5,624 bases of DNA, from the NCBI GenBank assembly GCA_903839795.1, contig CAIMDR010000507.1, positions 1 to 5,624 on the forward strand, written 5' to 3'. Source of the stretch: an uncultured Methylococcaceae bacterium (GTDB lineage Bacteria > Pseudomonadota > Gammaproteobacteria > Methylococcales > Methylomonadaceae). A model generated the notes under the pieces. The model did no database searches. It was not told the origin of the DNA and worked only from the letters and a program-made list of their open reading frames with translations. Of this stretch, positions 1 through 5,090 are shown piece after piece (within the stretch, counting starts at the first letter, position 1; each line of letters begins with the position of its first letter). Both the position numbers and the translations under genes were made by a program.

Positions 1-127
1 AATCTTGATCATTTTTTAGTCAAATCGGCAATGATTGCGGTAAAAAATAGAAAAATGAAAAATTTATCATTCCCATCATATTGATTTTATTGTACATTCC
101 ATAATTATTATTGCCGGTATTTTAGAG

Positions 128-346
128 ATGATTGATAATCATAAGTCACCGCATATTCACGTTGAATACCAAGACTTTACTGCGGTATTAAAAATCCCGG
201 ACGGCGAGTTGCTGAGCGGGGATTTTCCTTCAAAGAAACTTATAATGGTGCAAGCATGGATTGCTATCCATGAAGATGAGTTGATGGCTGATTGGACATT
301 AGCGGTTCGTGGCGAACCTGTCTTTAAAATTGATCCATTACGCTAA
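128..346 (+). CDS. DUF4160 domain protein (toxin-antitoxin-like pair, first gene)
   Basis: Seen: 72 residues. The family hallmark lies near the N-terminus (H5, P8, H9, H11, E13, Y14, the HxxPHxH-EY pattern). The C-terminus has the typical W-x-x-x-x-x-x-E-L-x-x-x-W segment and ends in K-I-x-P-L. This matches the DUF4160 family, small proteins of unknown biochemical role that are very often encoded beside a DUF2442 gene, as here, with a 10-base gap. The pair is frequently treated as toxin-antitoxin-like; I know of no firm demonstration and infer the role from organisation only. The family normally has about 13 more residues before the His-Pro-His motif. The frame is open back to 59 and encodes a family-like hydrophobic stretch (92-127), but it holds no ATG, GTG, TTG or CTG before 128. 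No Shine-Dalgarno sequence precedes ATG 128. The gene is therefore shortened, decayed, or begins at a rare ATT such as 89. Confidence 0.75.
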   Translation: MIDNHKSPHIHVEYQDFTAVLKIPDGELLSGDFPSKKLIMVQAWIAIHEDELMADWTLAVRGEPVFKIDPLR

Positions 347-356
347 AAAGCAAGCC

Positions 357-596
357 ATGAATCTTCGTGTCATTGCAGTTGAAGCGCTTAATAATCATCA
401 ATTAATCGTTACTTTTGATAATCAGGAGAAGCGTATTTTTGATGTTTTGGACTATTTAGATTTTCCTGTGTTTCAAGTATTAAGGAATCCTGGTTATTTT
501 AAATCTGTCCGAGTCGATCATGGTACGCTGGTTTGGTCGAATGAGGTGGATTTTTGTCCAGATACCGTTTACTTAAAATCTATAAAAATGGAATAA
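357..596 (+). CDS. DUF2442 domain protein (partner of DUF4160)
   Basis: Seen: 79 residues from ATG 357. The protein has the DUF2442 layout: an N-terminal strand pair, the central F-D-V-x-D-Y-L segment followed by P-V-F, then G56-T57-L58-V59-W60 and the signature D65-F-C-P-D69-x-V-Y-L near the C-terminus. Its length is normal for the family (about 80 residues). The frame stays open upstream to 309, but that extension would overlap the DUF4160 gene, and a start at 357 reproduces the usual family N-terminus. The gene follows the DUF4160 stop by 10 bases, so both are almost certainly one transcript. Family members are conserved partners of DUF4160 and have been suggested as the antitoxin-like half of the pair. 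That role is inference here. No DNA-binding motif is obvious. The repeat at 659-796 follows shortly downstream and could end the transcript. Confidence 0.85.
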   Translation: MNLRVIAVEALNNHQLIVTFDNQEKRIFDVLDYLDFPVFQVLRNPGYFKSVRVDHGTLVWSNEVDFCPDTVYLKSIKME

Positions 597-658
597 CAAT
601 AACTGGGGGGAGAACTCGTAAGATGGGTAGGCCGAAAGCCAGCAAGCCCATTAGCCCC

Positions 659-796
659 GTGGGGCACATGCTTTTTGTACCCGACATTTCCATGTTGGAA
701 TGGAATATATTGGGCATTGAGCCATGTATCGATATTATACTTTTGTCTGTTGAAAATGTTGGGCAACGATAAAGCTGTTGCCCAACCTACATGACT
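659..796 (+). repeat. Dispersed intergenic hairpin repeat, copy 1
   Basis: This is one of three related non-coding copies, all in the same orientation. It starts with a worn stem (arms 659-667 and 677-685, two mismatched pairs, 9-base loop). An AT-rich middle follows (696-745), matching copy 2 (1567-1616) at 47 of 50 bases. It ends with a perfect 10-bp stem (758-767 with 777-786, 9-base loop). Bases 746-796 are identical to 4824-4874 in copy 3. The element may reach left to about 601, because an 11-base string starting AACTGGGGGG is shared by 601-611 and the region left of copy 3. It fills most of the gap between the DUF2442 gene and the next ORF. It looks like a REP- or MITE-like element; function unknown. 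Confidence 0.85.
758..786 (+). terminator. Perfect 10-bp stem-loop in repeat copy 1
   Basis: The arms GTTGGGCAAC (758-767) and GTTGCCCAAC (777-786) are exact reverse complements around a 9-base loop. No T-tract follows on the + strand, so a classical intrinsic terminator is unlikely. It could act as a weak terminator or mRNA-stabilising hairpin for the DUF4160-DUF2442 transcript. Its repetition in copy 3 shows it belongs to the dispersed repeat and is not specific to this operon. Confidence 0.35.
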
Positions 797-913
797 AATA
801 CCTTGTTGCCCAGCATCAGTGCCGAGTTTTTGAATCGGATGATGGCGGGGATTGCTATTGAGAGAGTGCATGTCAGCGTGGCTGACGGGGAGTTTTGTTA
901 TGAGTTTGAATAG
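791..913 (+). CDS. Small unrecognised ORF (40 aa) overlapping the Uma2 gene start
   Basis: Seen: an ATG-initiated frame of 40 codons ending in TAG 911-913. It begins M-T-N-T-L-L-P-S-I-S-A-E-F-L and ends G-E-F-C-Y-E-F-E. The composition is protein-like, with an amphipathic helix-like first half and an alternating strand-like second half. Its ATG is part of the conserved end of repeat copy 1 (CTACATGACT), and no Shine-Dalgarno sequence precedes it. Its last 14 bases overlap the first bases of the Uma2 gene in another frame, an arrangement typical of translational coupling. I recognise no family. It could be a genuine small partner of Uma2, or the 3' remnant of a longer gene whose front was replaced by the repeat. 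It would easily be missed by length cut-offs. Confidence 0.4.
   Translation: MTNTLLPSISAEFLNRMMAGIAIERVHVSVADGEFCYEFE
887..892 (+). promoter_or_regulatory. Strong ribosome binding site for the Uma2 gene
   Basis: GGGGAG lies 7 bases before ATG 900. No comparable site precedes the other in-frame candidates (TTG 852, ATG 870, ATG 939), so it decides the start. It lies inside the preceding small ORF, so translation of that ORF would run over it. Confidence 0.7.
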
Positions 914-1526
914 CGTTGTCGTCAATGAAAATTCATCTATGGCAGCGATGGTGCTTCATTGGCCACCATCATTACAAATCGTTAATGAACAGTTTTTTGA
1001 CTTTTGTCAGGCAAATAAAGAATTACGGATTGAGCGTACAGCGTTGGGAGACTGTGAAATTATGGCACCTACGGAAGGAGAAACAGGTTGGAGAAACTCA
1101 GGGTTGATTGCTCAGTTACATAATTGGGCAGAGCGGGACGGTAGCGGTGTAGTGTTTGATTCATCAACGGGATATACGCTACCCAACGGGGCGATACGTT
1201 CGCCTGATGTGTCTTGGGTTAAAAGAACACGGTTGGCCGTATTAACACACGAACAGAAACAGCGGTTTTTGCCGTTGTGTCCAGACTTTGTCATTGAGCT
1301 TCGTTCACCCAGTGACAGTTTAAAAGCCCTGCAGGATAAAATGCAGGAATATCTTTTGAATGGCGCAAGTTTGGGCTGGTTGATCGATCCTGAAAGTCAA
1401 CGGGTTTTTATTTTTCAGCCTCAAGTGCCAATGGTTATTTTGAGTAAGCCCGAGTTTTTGCAAGCAGATGATTTGTTGGCAGGATTTAGTCTGGAGTTGC
1501 AAAAAATATGGGTGGTTGGGTTTTAG
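900..1526 (+). CDS. Uma2 family protein (PD-(D/E)XK nuclease-fold, DUF820)
   Basis: Seen: 208 residues from ATG 900. The family core includes an N-terminal helix leading to R-I-E-R-T, the S101-P-D103 strand, then P-D129-F-V-I-E133-L-x-S-P-S-D and K147-M-x-E-Y-L with N-G-A-x-L-G-W-L-I-D163-P-E. D103, E133 and the following charged residues are in the positions of the PD-(D/E)XK metal-binding site. The residue two after the Glu is Arg (R135) rather than Lys, with K147 possibly compensating; I recall this variant in this subgroup. Length is normal. Uma2 proteins are very abundant in cyanobacteria and some gammaproteobacteria. Their substrate is unknown and a nuclease activity is inferred from fold. 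The protein ends naturally after the G-F-S-L-E-L-x-K-I-W segment. Repeat copy 2 begins three bases after the stop, suggesting insertion right at the gene end. The gene is probably coupled to the small ORF before it. Confidence 0.85.
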   Translation: MSLNSVVVNENSSMAAMVLHWPPSLQIVNEQFFDFCQANKELRIERTALGDCEIMAPTEGETGWRNSGLIAQLHNWAERDGSGVVFDSSTGYTLPNGAIRSPDVSWVKRTRLAVLTHEQKQRFLPLCPDFVIELRSPSDSLKALQDKMQEYLLNGASLGWLIDPESQRVFIFQPQVPMVILSKPEFLQADDLLAGFSLELQKIWVVGF

Positions 1527-1528
1527 TC

Positions 1529-1654
1529 GGTCGGGCATAGGCTTTTCGTGCTCGATATTTCCACGATGGAATGGAATATATTGGGTATTGGGCCATGTAT
1601 TGATATTATACTTTTGACCGTTGCATGTTAGGCAACGAAAAGAGTTTGCACAAC
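1529..1654 (+). repeat. Dispersed intergenic hairpin repeat, copy 2 (diverged)
   Basis: This copy has the same layout as copies 1 and 3. The first stem has arms at 1530-1538 and 1548-1556 with a 9-base loop. All three of its differences from the perfect stem of copy 3 are C-to-T changes that leave G.U pairs if transcribed on this strand. The middle part 1567-1616 differs from copy 1 at three of 50 bases. The second stem (about 1627-1636 and 1645-1654) is badly worn, with several unpaired positions. The element starts directly after the Uma2 stop codon. Confidence 0.75.
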
Positions 1655-1738
1655 AGACTTCCCTATGGAAGATGAAGTAATATTTTTGATTTATACCATT
1701 AGCTCATACATTTTTTTGTAACAGGAAATCAATTAATC
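1655..1738 (+). promoter_or_regulatory. Leader region and ribosome binding site of the vgrG operon
   Basis: This AT-rich stretch lies between repeat copy 2 and vgrG. AGGAAA at 1723-1728 is a reasonable Shine-Dalgarno sequence 10 bases before ATG 1739. The same AACAGGAAAT string precedes the PAAR gene. A promoter is expected here because the vgrG operon needs its own start, but I see no convincing -35/-10 pair (TTGATT at 1687 has no well-spaced partner). The promoter itself is not resolved. Confidence 0.4.
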
Positions 1739-3727
1739 ATGGCTCAACAAGATAATCGCTTTGCGTCGGTAACTACCCCTTTGGGCACAGATATTTTGCT
1801 GTTTAGTCGGATGACTGGCACTGAAGAAATGAGTCGGCTTTTTGAGTATGAAGTGGACTTGCTGGTAGAAAACAAGAATGTAGGGTCAATTGTAACCGCC
1901 GGATTTCCTACGGATAAAGTGCTTGGGCAGGCGATGACGGTTGCTTTATCGTTGCCTTCAGGTGGTTCACGTTATTATCATGGAATTGTGACGCAATTTA
2001 GACAGCAGGGGGCTTTGGATGATTGTTTTTTGTATCGTGCCGTGTTGCGTCCCTGGTTATGGTTTTTAACACGCACCAGTAATTGTCGGATTTATCAAGC
2101 GTTATCAGTCCCCGACATTATAAAAAAAGTATTTGCAGCGAATGGCTTTAGTGATTTTAAAATGGACTTGACCACTACCTACAAGCCCAGAGATTATTGT
2201 GTTCAATACCGCGAGAGTGATTTTAATTTTGTCAGCCGTTTAATGGAACATGAAGGTATTTTTTACTTTTTTGAGCATGTCAAAGCCAAGCATACCTTGA
2301 TTATTGCTGATTCCATAAACGCTTATCAAGTCATTGATGGCTACAGTTCCATTCCTTATTTTCCGCCTGAAAATTCAGGACAAAGAAAACAAGATCATAT
2401 TTTTGAGTGGCATACCTCACATAAAGTCCAATCGGGAACTTATGTATTAAATGATTATGATTTTGAAACCCCTAAAAGTAATTTGATCAGCACCTTCACG
2501 GCTAAAAATCAGCACAGCAATGCTGAAGGTGAACATTATGATTATCCCGGTAATTACTTTGAGTCTTCGGATGGCGATAGTTATGCCAATATCCGCTTGG
2601 ATGAATTACAAACCGATTATGAGGTTATTCAAGGGACAGGCAATGCGCTGGGTATGGTTACCGGGATGCTGTTTACCCTGAAAGATCATTATATTGCGAC
2701 TGAAAATATCAAACATATTGTTACTTTATCGAGTTTCGTTATTGTATCAAATCAATACCGTGCGGGTTCATCAGAAGAATCACATTATGAATGTCATTTC
2801 AAGGCCATTCGTGCATCCCGGCAATTTCGTCCACAACGTTTAACGCCGGTGTCTTTTGTTCAAGGTCCACAAACTGCGACTGTCGTGGGTAAAAGCGGTG
2901 AAGAGATTTGGACTGATAAATACGGGCGTATTAAGGTGCAATTTCACTGGGAAAGAGAAGGTAAAAAGAATGAAACCAGCTCATGTTGGGTACGCGTTGC
3001 CCATCCTGTTGCCGGTAAAAACTGGGGTTGGGTGTCTTTACCTCGTATTGGTCAAGAAGTGGTCGTTAGCTTTTTGGAGGGCAATCCCGATAGACCATTA
3101 ATTACCGGTAGTGTTTATAATGGCGACAATTTACCGCCTTATGCGTTACCTGCCAATCAAACCCAAAGTGGCATGAAAAGTCGTAGTTCTAAAACCGGTG
3201 TTGCGGAAAATTTTAATGAATTACGCTTTGAAGATAAAAAAGACTCAGAAGAAGTTTATGTTCATGCCGAGAAAGATTTTAATTGTGTCATTGAAAATAA
3301 TGAAACGCGAAAAATCGGGCTGAGTAAAAAAGATAAAGGTGATCAGACCTTGGAAATTCAGAATAACCGGACAGTTTCTTTACATGAGGGCAATGACACG
3401 CTAACGGTTAAAATGGGTAATCGGGAGTCGAATGTTGATCAGGGCAATAACACCTTAAATGTTAAGCAAGGCAATGATACGACCAATGTTAAGTTAGGTA
3501 ATTATGTGCTTAGTGTTGATGCGGGTAAGGCCACTATTACTGCCATGACGTCTATTGAGCTTAAAGTGGGCGGCAACAGCATCAAAATTGAGCAATCGGG
3601 TATCACCATTAAAGGCGTGATGGTAAATGTACAAGCCGATGCTAAATTGGATGCCAAAAGTCCAATGACGACGATAAATGGCGATGGTATGTTGACGCTT
3701 AAAGGCGGCCTTACCATGATTAACTAA
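1739..3727 (+). CDS. vgrG: Type VI secretion system tip protein VgrG
   Basis: VgrG forms the trimeric spike on the Hcp tube and pierces target cells. Seen: 662 residues, the usual length of a VgrG without a fused effector. The gp27-like part (about 1-370) carries L-F-E-Y-E-V-D near residue 36 and R151-D-Y with Q156-Y-R-E-S-D-F-N-F-V-S-R-L-M-E-H-E-G-I-F-Y. The gp5-like OB fold (about 375-470) shows W391-T-D-K-Y-G-R-I-K-V-Q-F-H-W404, N428-W-G-W-V-S-L-P-R-I-G-Q-E and G448-N-P-D-R-P-L-I-T-G457. The linker S477-G-M-K-S-R-S-S and E-L-R-F-E-D precede the beta-helical needle. The needle contains nonapeptide repeats at 551-595 and ends after G-L-T-M-I-N with no extra domain, so effectors would be non-covalent cargo. 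ATG 1739 has a good ribosome binding site. The gene is followed by the DUF6931-like and PAAR genes on the same strand, forming an operon. Confidence 0.97.
   Translation: MAQQDNRFASVTTPLGTDILLFSRMTGTEEMSRLFEYEVDLLVENKNVGSIVTAGFPTDKVLGQAMTVALSLPSGGSRYYHGIVTQFRQQGALDDCFLYRAVLRPWLWFLTRTSNCRIYQALSVPDIIKKVFAANGFSDFKMDLTTTYKPRDYCVQYRESDFNFVSRLMEHEGIFYFFEHVKAKHTLIIADSINAYQVIDGYSSIPYFPPENSGQRKQDHIFEWHTSHKVQSGTYVLNDYDFETPKSNLISTFTAKNQHSNAEGEHYDYPGNYFESSDGDSYANIRLDELQTDYEVIQGTGNALGMVTGMLFTLKDHYIATENIKHIVTLSSFVIVSNQYRAGSSEESHYECHFKAIRASRQFRPQRLTPVSFVQGPQTATVVGKSGEEIWTDKYGRIKVQFHWEREGKKNETSSCWVRVAHPVAGKNWGWVSLPRIGQEVVVSFLEGNPDRPLITGSVYNGDNLPPYALPANQTQSGMKSRSSKTGVAENFNELRFEDKKDSEEVYVHAEKDFNCVIENNETRKIGLSKKDKGDQTLEIQNNRTVSLHEGNDTLTVKMGNRESNVDQGNNTLNVKQGNDTTNVKLGNYVLSVDAGKATITAMTSIELKVGGNSIKIEQSGITIKGVMVNVQADAKLDAKSPMTTINGDGMLTLKGGLTMIN
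3389..3523 (+). repeat. Five 27-bp in-frame repeats in the VgrG needle
   Basis: Five consecutive nine-residue units start at G551, G560, G569, G578 and G587, each of the form G-N-x-x-x-x-V-x-x (the last has V at the same seventh place). A sixth phase point is at G596, and a looser unit N542-N-R-T-V-S-L-H-E lies just before. At DNA level the units begin GGCAAT or GGTAAT every 27 bases from 3389. Regular short repeats with hydrophobic strands are what a gp5-type triple-stranded beta-helix requires. Confidence 0.85.
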
Positions 3728-3734
3728 GGTTTGT

Positions 3735-3746
3735 ATGATGAATTAG
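3735..3746 (+). promoter_or_regulatory. Four-codon leader ORF abutting the next start
   Basis: ATGATGAATTAG encodes Met-Met-Asn-stop in the same frame as the next gene, and its TAG is immediately followed by that gene's ATG at 3747. AAGG at 3726-3729, overlapping the vgrG stop, sits 5 bases before the leader ATG but 17 bases before ATG 3747. Ribosomes would therefore load best at the leader and could reach the gene by re-initiation. This is read from the sequence; the function is inferred. Confidence 0.4.
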
Positions 3747-4322
3747 ATGAAATTAACTAAAATTAAACAAGCCAACGCGCTGGCTATTTGCCAAGGCTTG
3801 GAGTTTGAAGAGCAAGCTACCGCGTTACTTGAAGATAATCCGACCACTGCTGATTATCTTCAGCAATTGCTTGAGCAAAAACTCTATCCCGATGCGGTAC
3901 GTTTTTTAGCGCATGCTCTGCCTAAACGAGAAGCGACGTGGTGGGCGTGTTTATGTGCACGCAACGGCTTAAATGATAAAACGCCCGCTATCGAAGTTAA
4001 AGCTATCGAACTTGCCGAAGCTTGGGTTTATAAACCTATAGAAGATAATAGACGATTAACCCTGCCAGCTGCCGAAGCGACAGCTTATAAAACTGCGGCC
4101 AGTTGGGCAGCGATGGCTGCATTTTGGAGTGGTGATGATATTTCTCCGGTACCTCAAGCCGTTATTCCACCGGAGGAAAAATTATATGCTAAAGCAGTCA
4201 TCGGTGCGGTCATGTTGGCGGCAACCCAAGGCGATGCGAGTAAAGTCAATGAAAATTATCAGCTTTTTTTGCAACAAGGTATTAATATCGCCAGTGGTGG
4301 TGATGGTCGAGCTGTTCAATAA
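3747..4322 (+). CDS. VgrG-PAAR-associated helical protein, probably DUF6931 family
   Basis: Seen: 191 residues, Ala-rich and probably all-helical, with no signal peptide or membrane segment. The most distinctive segment is L46-Y-P-D-A-V-R-F-L-A-H56-A-L-P59-K-R-E-A-T-W65-W66-A-C-L-C-A-R72, followed by an E-A-W-V-Y-K-P stretch and, in the second half, A-A-F-W-S-G-D and a hydrophobic A-V-I-G-A-V-M-L-A-A helix. From memory this pattern fits the uncharacterised DUF6931 family; I could not search to confirm. It lies 19 bases after vgrG and 36 bases before the PAAR gene, a position often held by adaptors or chaperones that load cargo onto the tip. It does not resemble the known adaptor families DUF4123, DUF1795 or DUF2169. 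A cytoplasmic accessory role at the tip is inference; an effector is less likely given its composition. The start is fixed by the in-frame stop directly before ATG 3747. Confidence 0.8.
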   Translation: MKLTKIKQANALAICQGLEFEEQATALLEDNPTTADYLQQLLEQKLYPDAVRFLAHALPKREATWWACLCARNGLNDKTPAIEVKAIELAEAWVYKPIEDNRRLTLPAAEATAYKTAASWAAMAAFWSGDDISPVPQAVIPPEEKLYAKAVIGAVMLAATQGDASKVNENYQLFLQQGINIASGGDGRAVQ

Positions 4323-4348
4323 ACTGCATTTTTTATCACACTATAAAC

Positions 4349-4354
4349 AGGAAA
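4349..4354 (+). promoter_or_regulatory. Ribosome binding site of the PAAR gene
   Basis: AGGAAA lies 4 bases before ATG 4359. The longer string AACAGGAAAT is also found before vgrG at matching distance from the Shine-Dalgarno core, suggesting both tip genes share a translation-signal context that the middle gene lacks. Confidence 0.6.
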
Positions 4355-4358
4355 TATC

Positions 4359-4652
4359 ATGGGACAGCCCGCAGCAAGAATAACCGATATGCACGTCTGC
4401 CCAATGATGACAGGCCCTGTACCGCATGTTGGTGGGCCGATATTGCCTCCTGGTGCTGTTACCGTATTGATTGGCTGCTTACCTGCTGCCAGAGTGGGCG
4501 ATATGGCAGTTTGCGTGGGGCCGCCTGATTCTATCGTCAAAGGTTCAGCAACCGTCTTAATTGGCGGTATGCCTGCCGCCAGAATGGGTGATTCAACAGC
4601 GCATGGGGGAACTATTATTTTAGGCTGTCCAACGGTTTTGATTGGCGGTTAA
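4359..4652 (+). CDS. PAAR domain protein (T6SS spike tip)
   Basis: PAAR proteins cap the VgrG trimer with a sharp metal-bound cone. Seen: 97 residues, the normal size of a stand-alone PAAR with no fused Rhs or effector domain. The protein opens P4-A-A-R-I-T-D10 and contains two P-A-A-R-x-G-D units (42-48 and 72-78). The segment T-V-L-I-G appears three times (35-39, 65-69, 92-96), reflecting the pseudo-threefold repeat of the cone. H12, H23, C52 and H82 (in A-H-G-G) are candidate metal ligands, in keeping with the three-His, one-Cys zinc site known for the family; the exact assignment is inferred. It is the third gene of the vgrG operon, 36 bases after the DUF6931-like gene, with its own ribosome binding site. 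No effector gene follows; repeat copy 3 lies downstream. Confidence 0.95.
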   Translation: MGQPAARITDMHVCPMMTGPVPHVGGPILPPGAVTVLIGCLPAARVGDMAVCVGPPDSIVKGSATVLIGGMPAARMGDSTAHGGTIILGCPTVLIGG

Positions 4653-4746
4653 AATTAATCAAATTATGGCATTATATTGTTCTAAAAGAACTGGGGGGAT
4701 GGGCTGATTTGAATATGGTCTTGCGCTACGCTCATTTAAGCAGTCA
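4653..4746. other. Intergenic stretch after the PAAR gene
   Basis: No gene or convincing intrinsic terminator is visible here. An 11-base string beginning AACTGGGGGG at 4689 is also present at 601, left of repeat copy 1, and may mark a longer left boundary of the repeat. The remainder up to copy 3 shows nothing I can name. Confidence 0.4.
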
Positions 4747-4874
4747 GGTCGGGCACATGCTTTTCGTGCCCGACATTTCCACAACGGAATATGTTAATGG
4801 TGCTGGGCAATGTATCGATATTATCTGTTGAAAATGTTGGGCAACGATAAAGCTGTTGCCCAACCTACATGACT
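4747..4874 (+). repeat. Dispersed intergenic hairpin repeat, copy 3 (best preserved)
   Basis: Both stems are perfect. The first is GTCGGGCAC at 4748-4756 with GTGCCCGAC at 4766-4774 around 9 bases. The second is GTTGGGCAAC at 4836-4845 with GTTGCCCAAC at 4855-4864 around 9 bases. The last 51 bases (4824-4874) are identical to 746-796 of copy 1. In the middle this copy lacks about 7 bases present in copies 1 and 2 (the ACTTTTG after GATATTAT). It lies downstream of the PAAR gene and could serve as a transcript end or mRNA stabiliser for the vgrG operon. Confidence 0.85.
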
Positions 4875-5040
4875 CTATAACAAGGAATTGGAGAAAATAA
4901 TTCTTGATTTGACCGAGCGAGCCGCAGCTTACCACTTAATTTTGGAAACCCATGTCGCCCCGTTTATCGTTGCAGCTTGGATTATGGGACGTAACTTTGA
5001 CCAGAATTTTATCGCTACCAAAGAGATACTTGAGAGTACT
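4875..5040 (+). pseudogene. Unrecognised coding-like fragment between repeats
   Basis: One + strand frame is open from the end of repeat copy 3 and reads like real protein (a charged start, then H-V-A-P-F-I-V-A-A-W-I-M-G-R and N-F-D-Q-N-F-I-A-T-K-E-I). It has no ATG, and the only alternative start (TTG 4888) lacks a proper ribosome binding site. Past about 5040 the frame runs into a sequence resembling the repeat and then, out to its stop at 5125-5127, overlaps the 3' end of the opposite-strand gene. I do not recognise the family. The best reading is the remnant of a gene truncated by repeat insertion; a chance open frame is possible. Confidence 0.3.
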
Positions 5041-5090
5041 GTAGGTTGGACACATCTTTTCGGGAATCAAGGATGTTTTAGTCTATTCGC

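Noticed and set aside
1..84. 27-codon open frame running in from the left window edge
   Set aside because: It is too short and AT-rich to support as the tail of an upstream gene; no recognisable motif.
554..772. 72-codon + strand open frame overlapping the DUF2442 end and repeat copy 1
   Set aside because: It lies mostly in the non-coding repeat and the other copies do not conserve the frame.
852..899. Longer Uma2 N-terminus from TTG 852 or ATG 870
   Set aside because: GGGGAG is ideally placed for ATG 900 and nothing comparable precedes the earlier candidates; the extra residues do not resemble the family.
569..925. 118-codon open frame on the minus strand
   Set aside because: It crosses the repeat, the end of the DUF2442 gene and the start of Uma2 antisense; its composition is not protein-like and it has no ribosome site.
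2856..3101. + strand open frame inside vgrG in another phase
   Set aside because: It lies wholly within the well-conserved OB-fold coding region; no independent signals.
4316..4540. Minus-strand open frame antisense to the PAAR gene
   Set aside because: It is a shadow of the Gly/Pro-rich PAAR codons, which leave antisense frames open.
659..4874. CRISPR array or insertion sequence
   Set aside because: The repeat copies are far apart, contain two hairpins and a constant middle, and carry no transposase; spacing and structure do not fit a CRISPR array.
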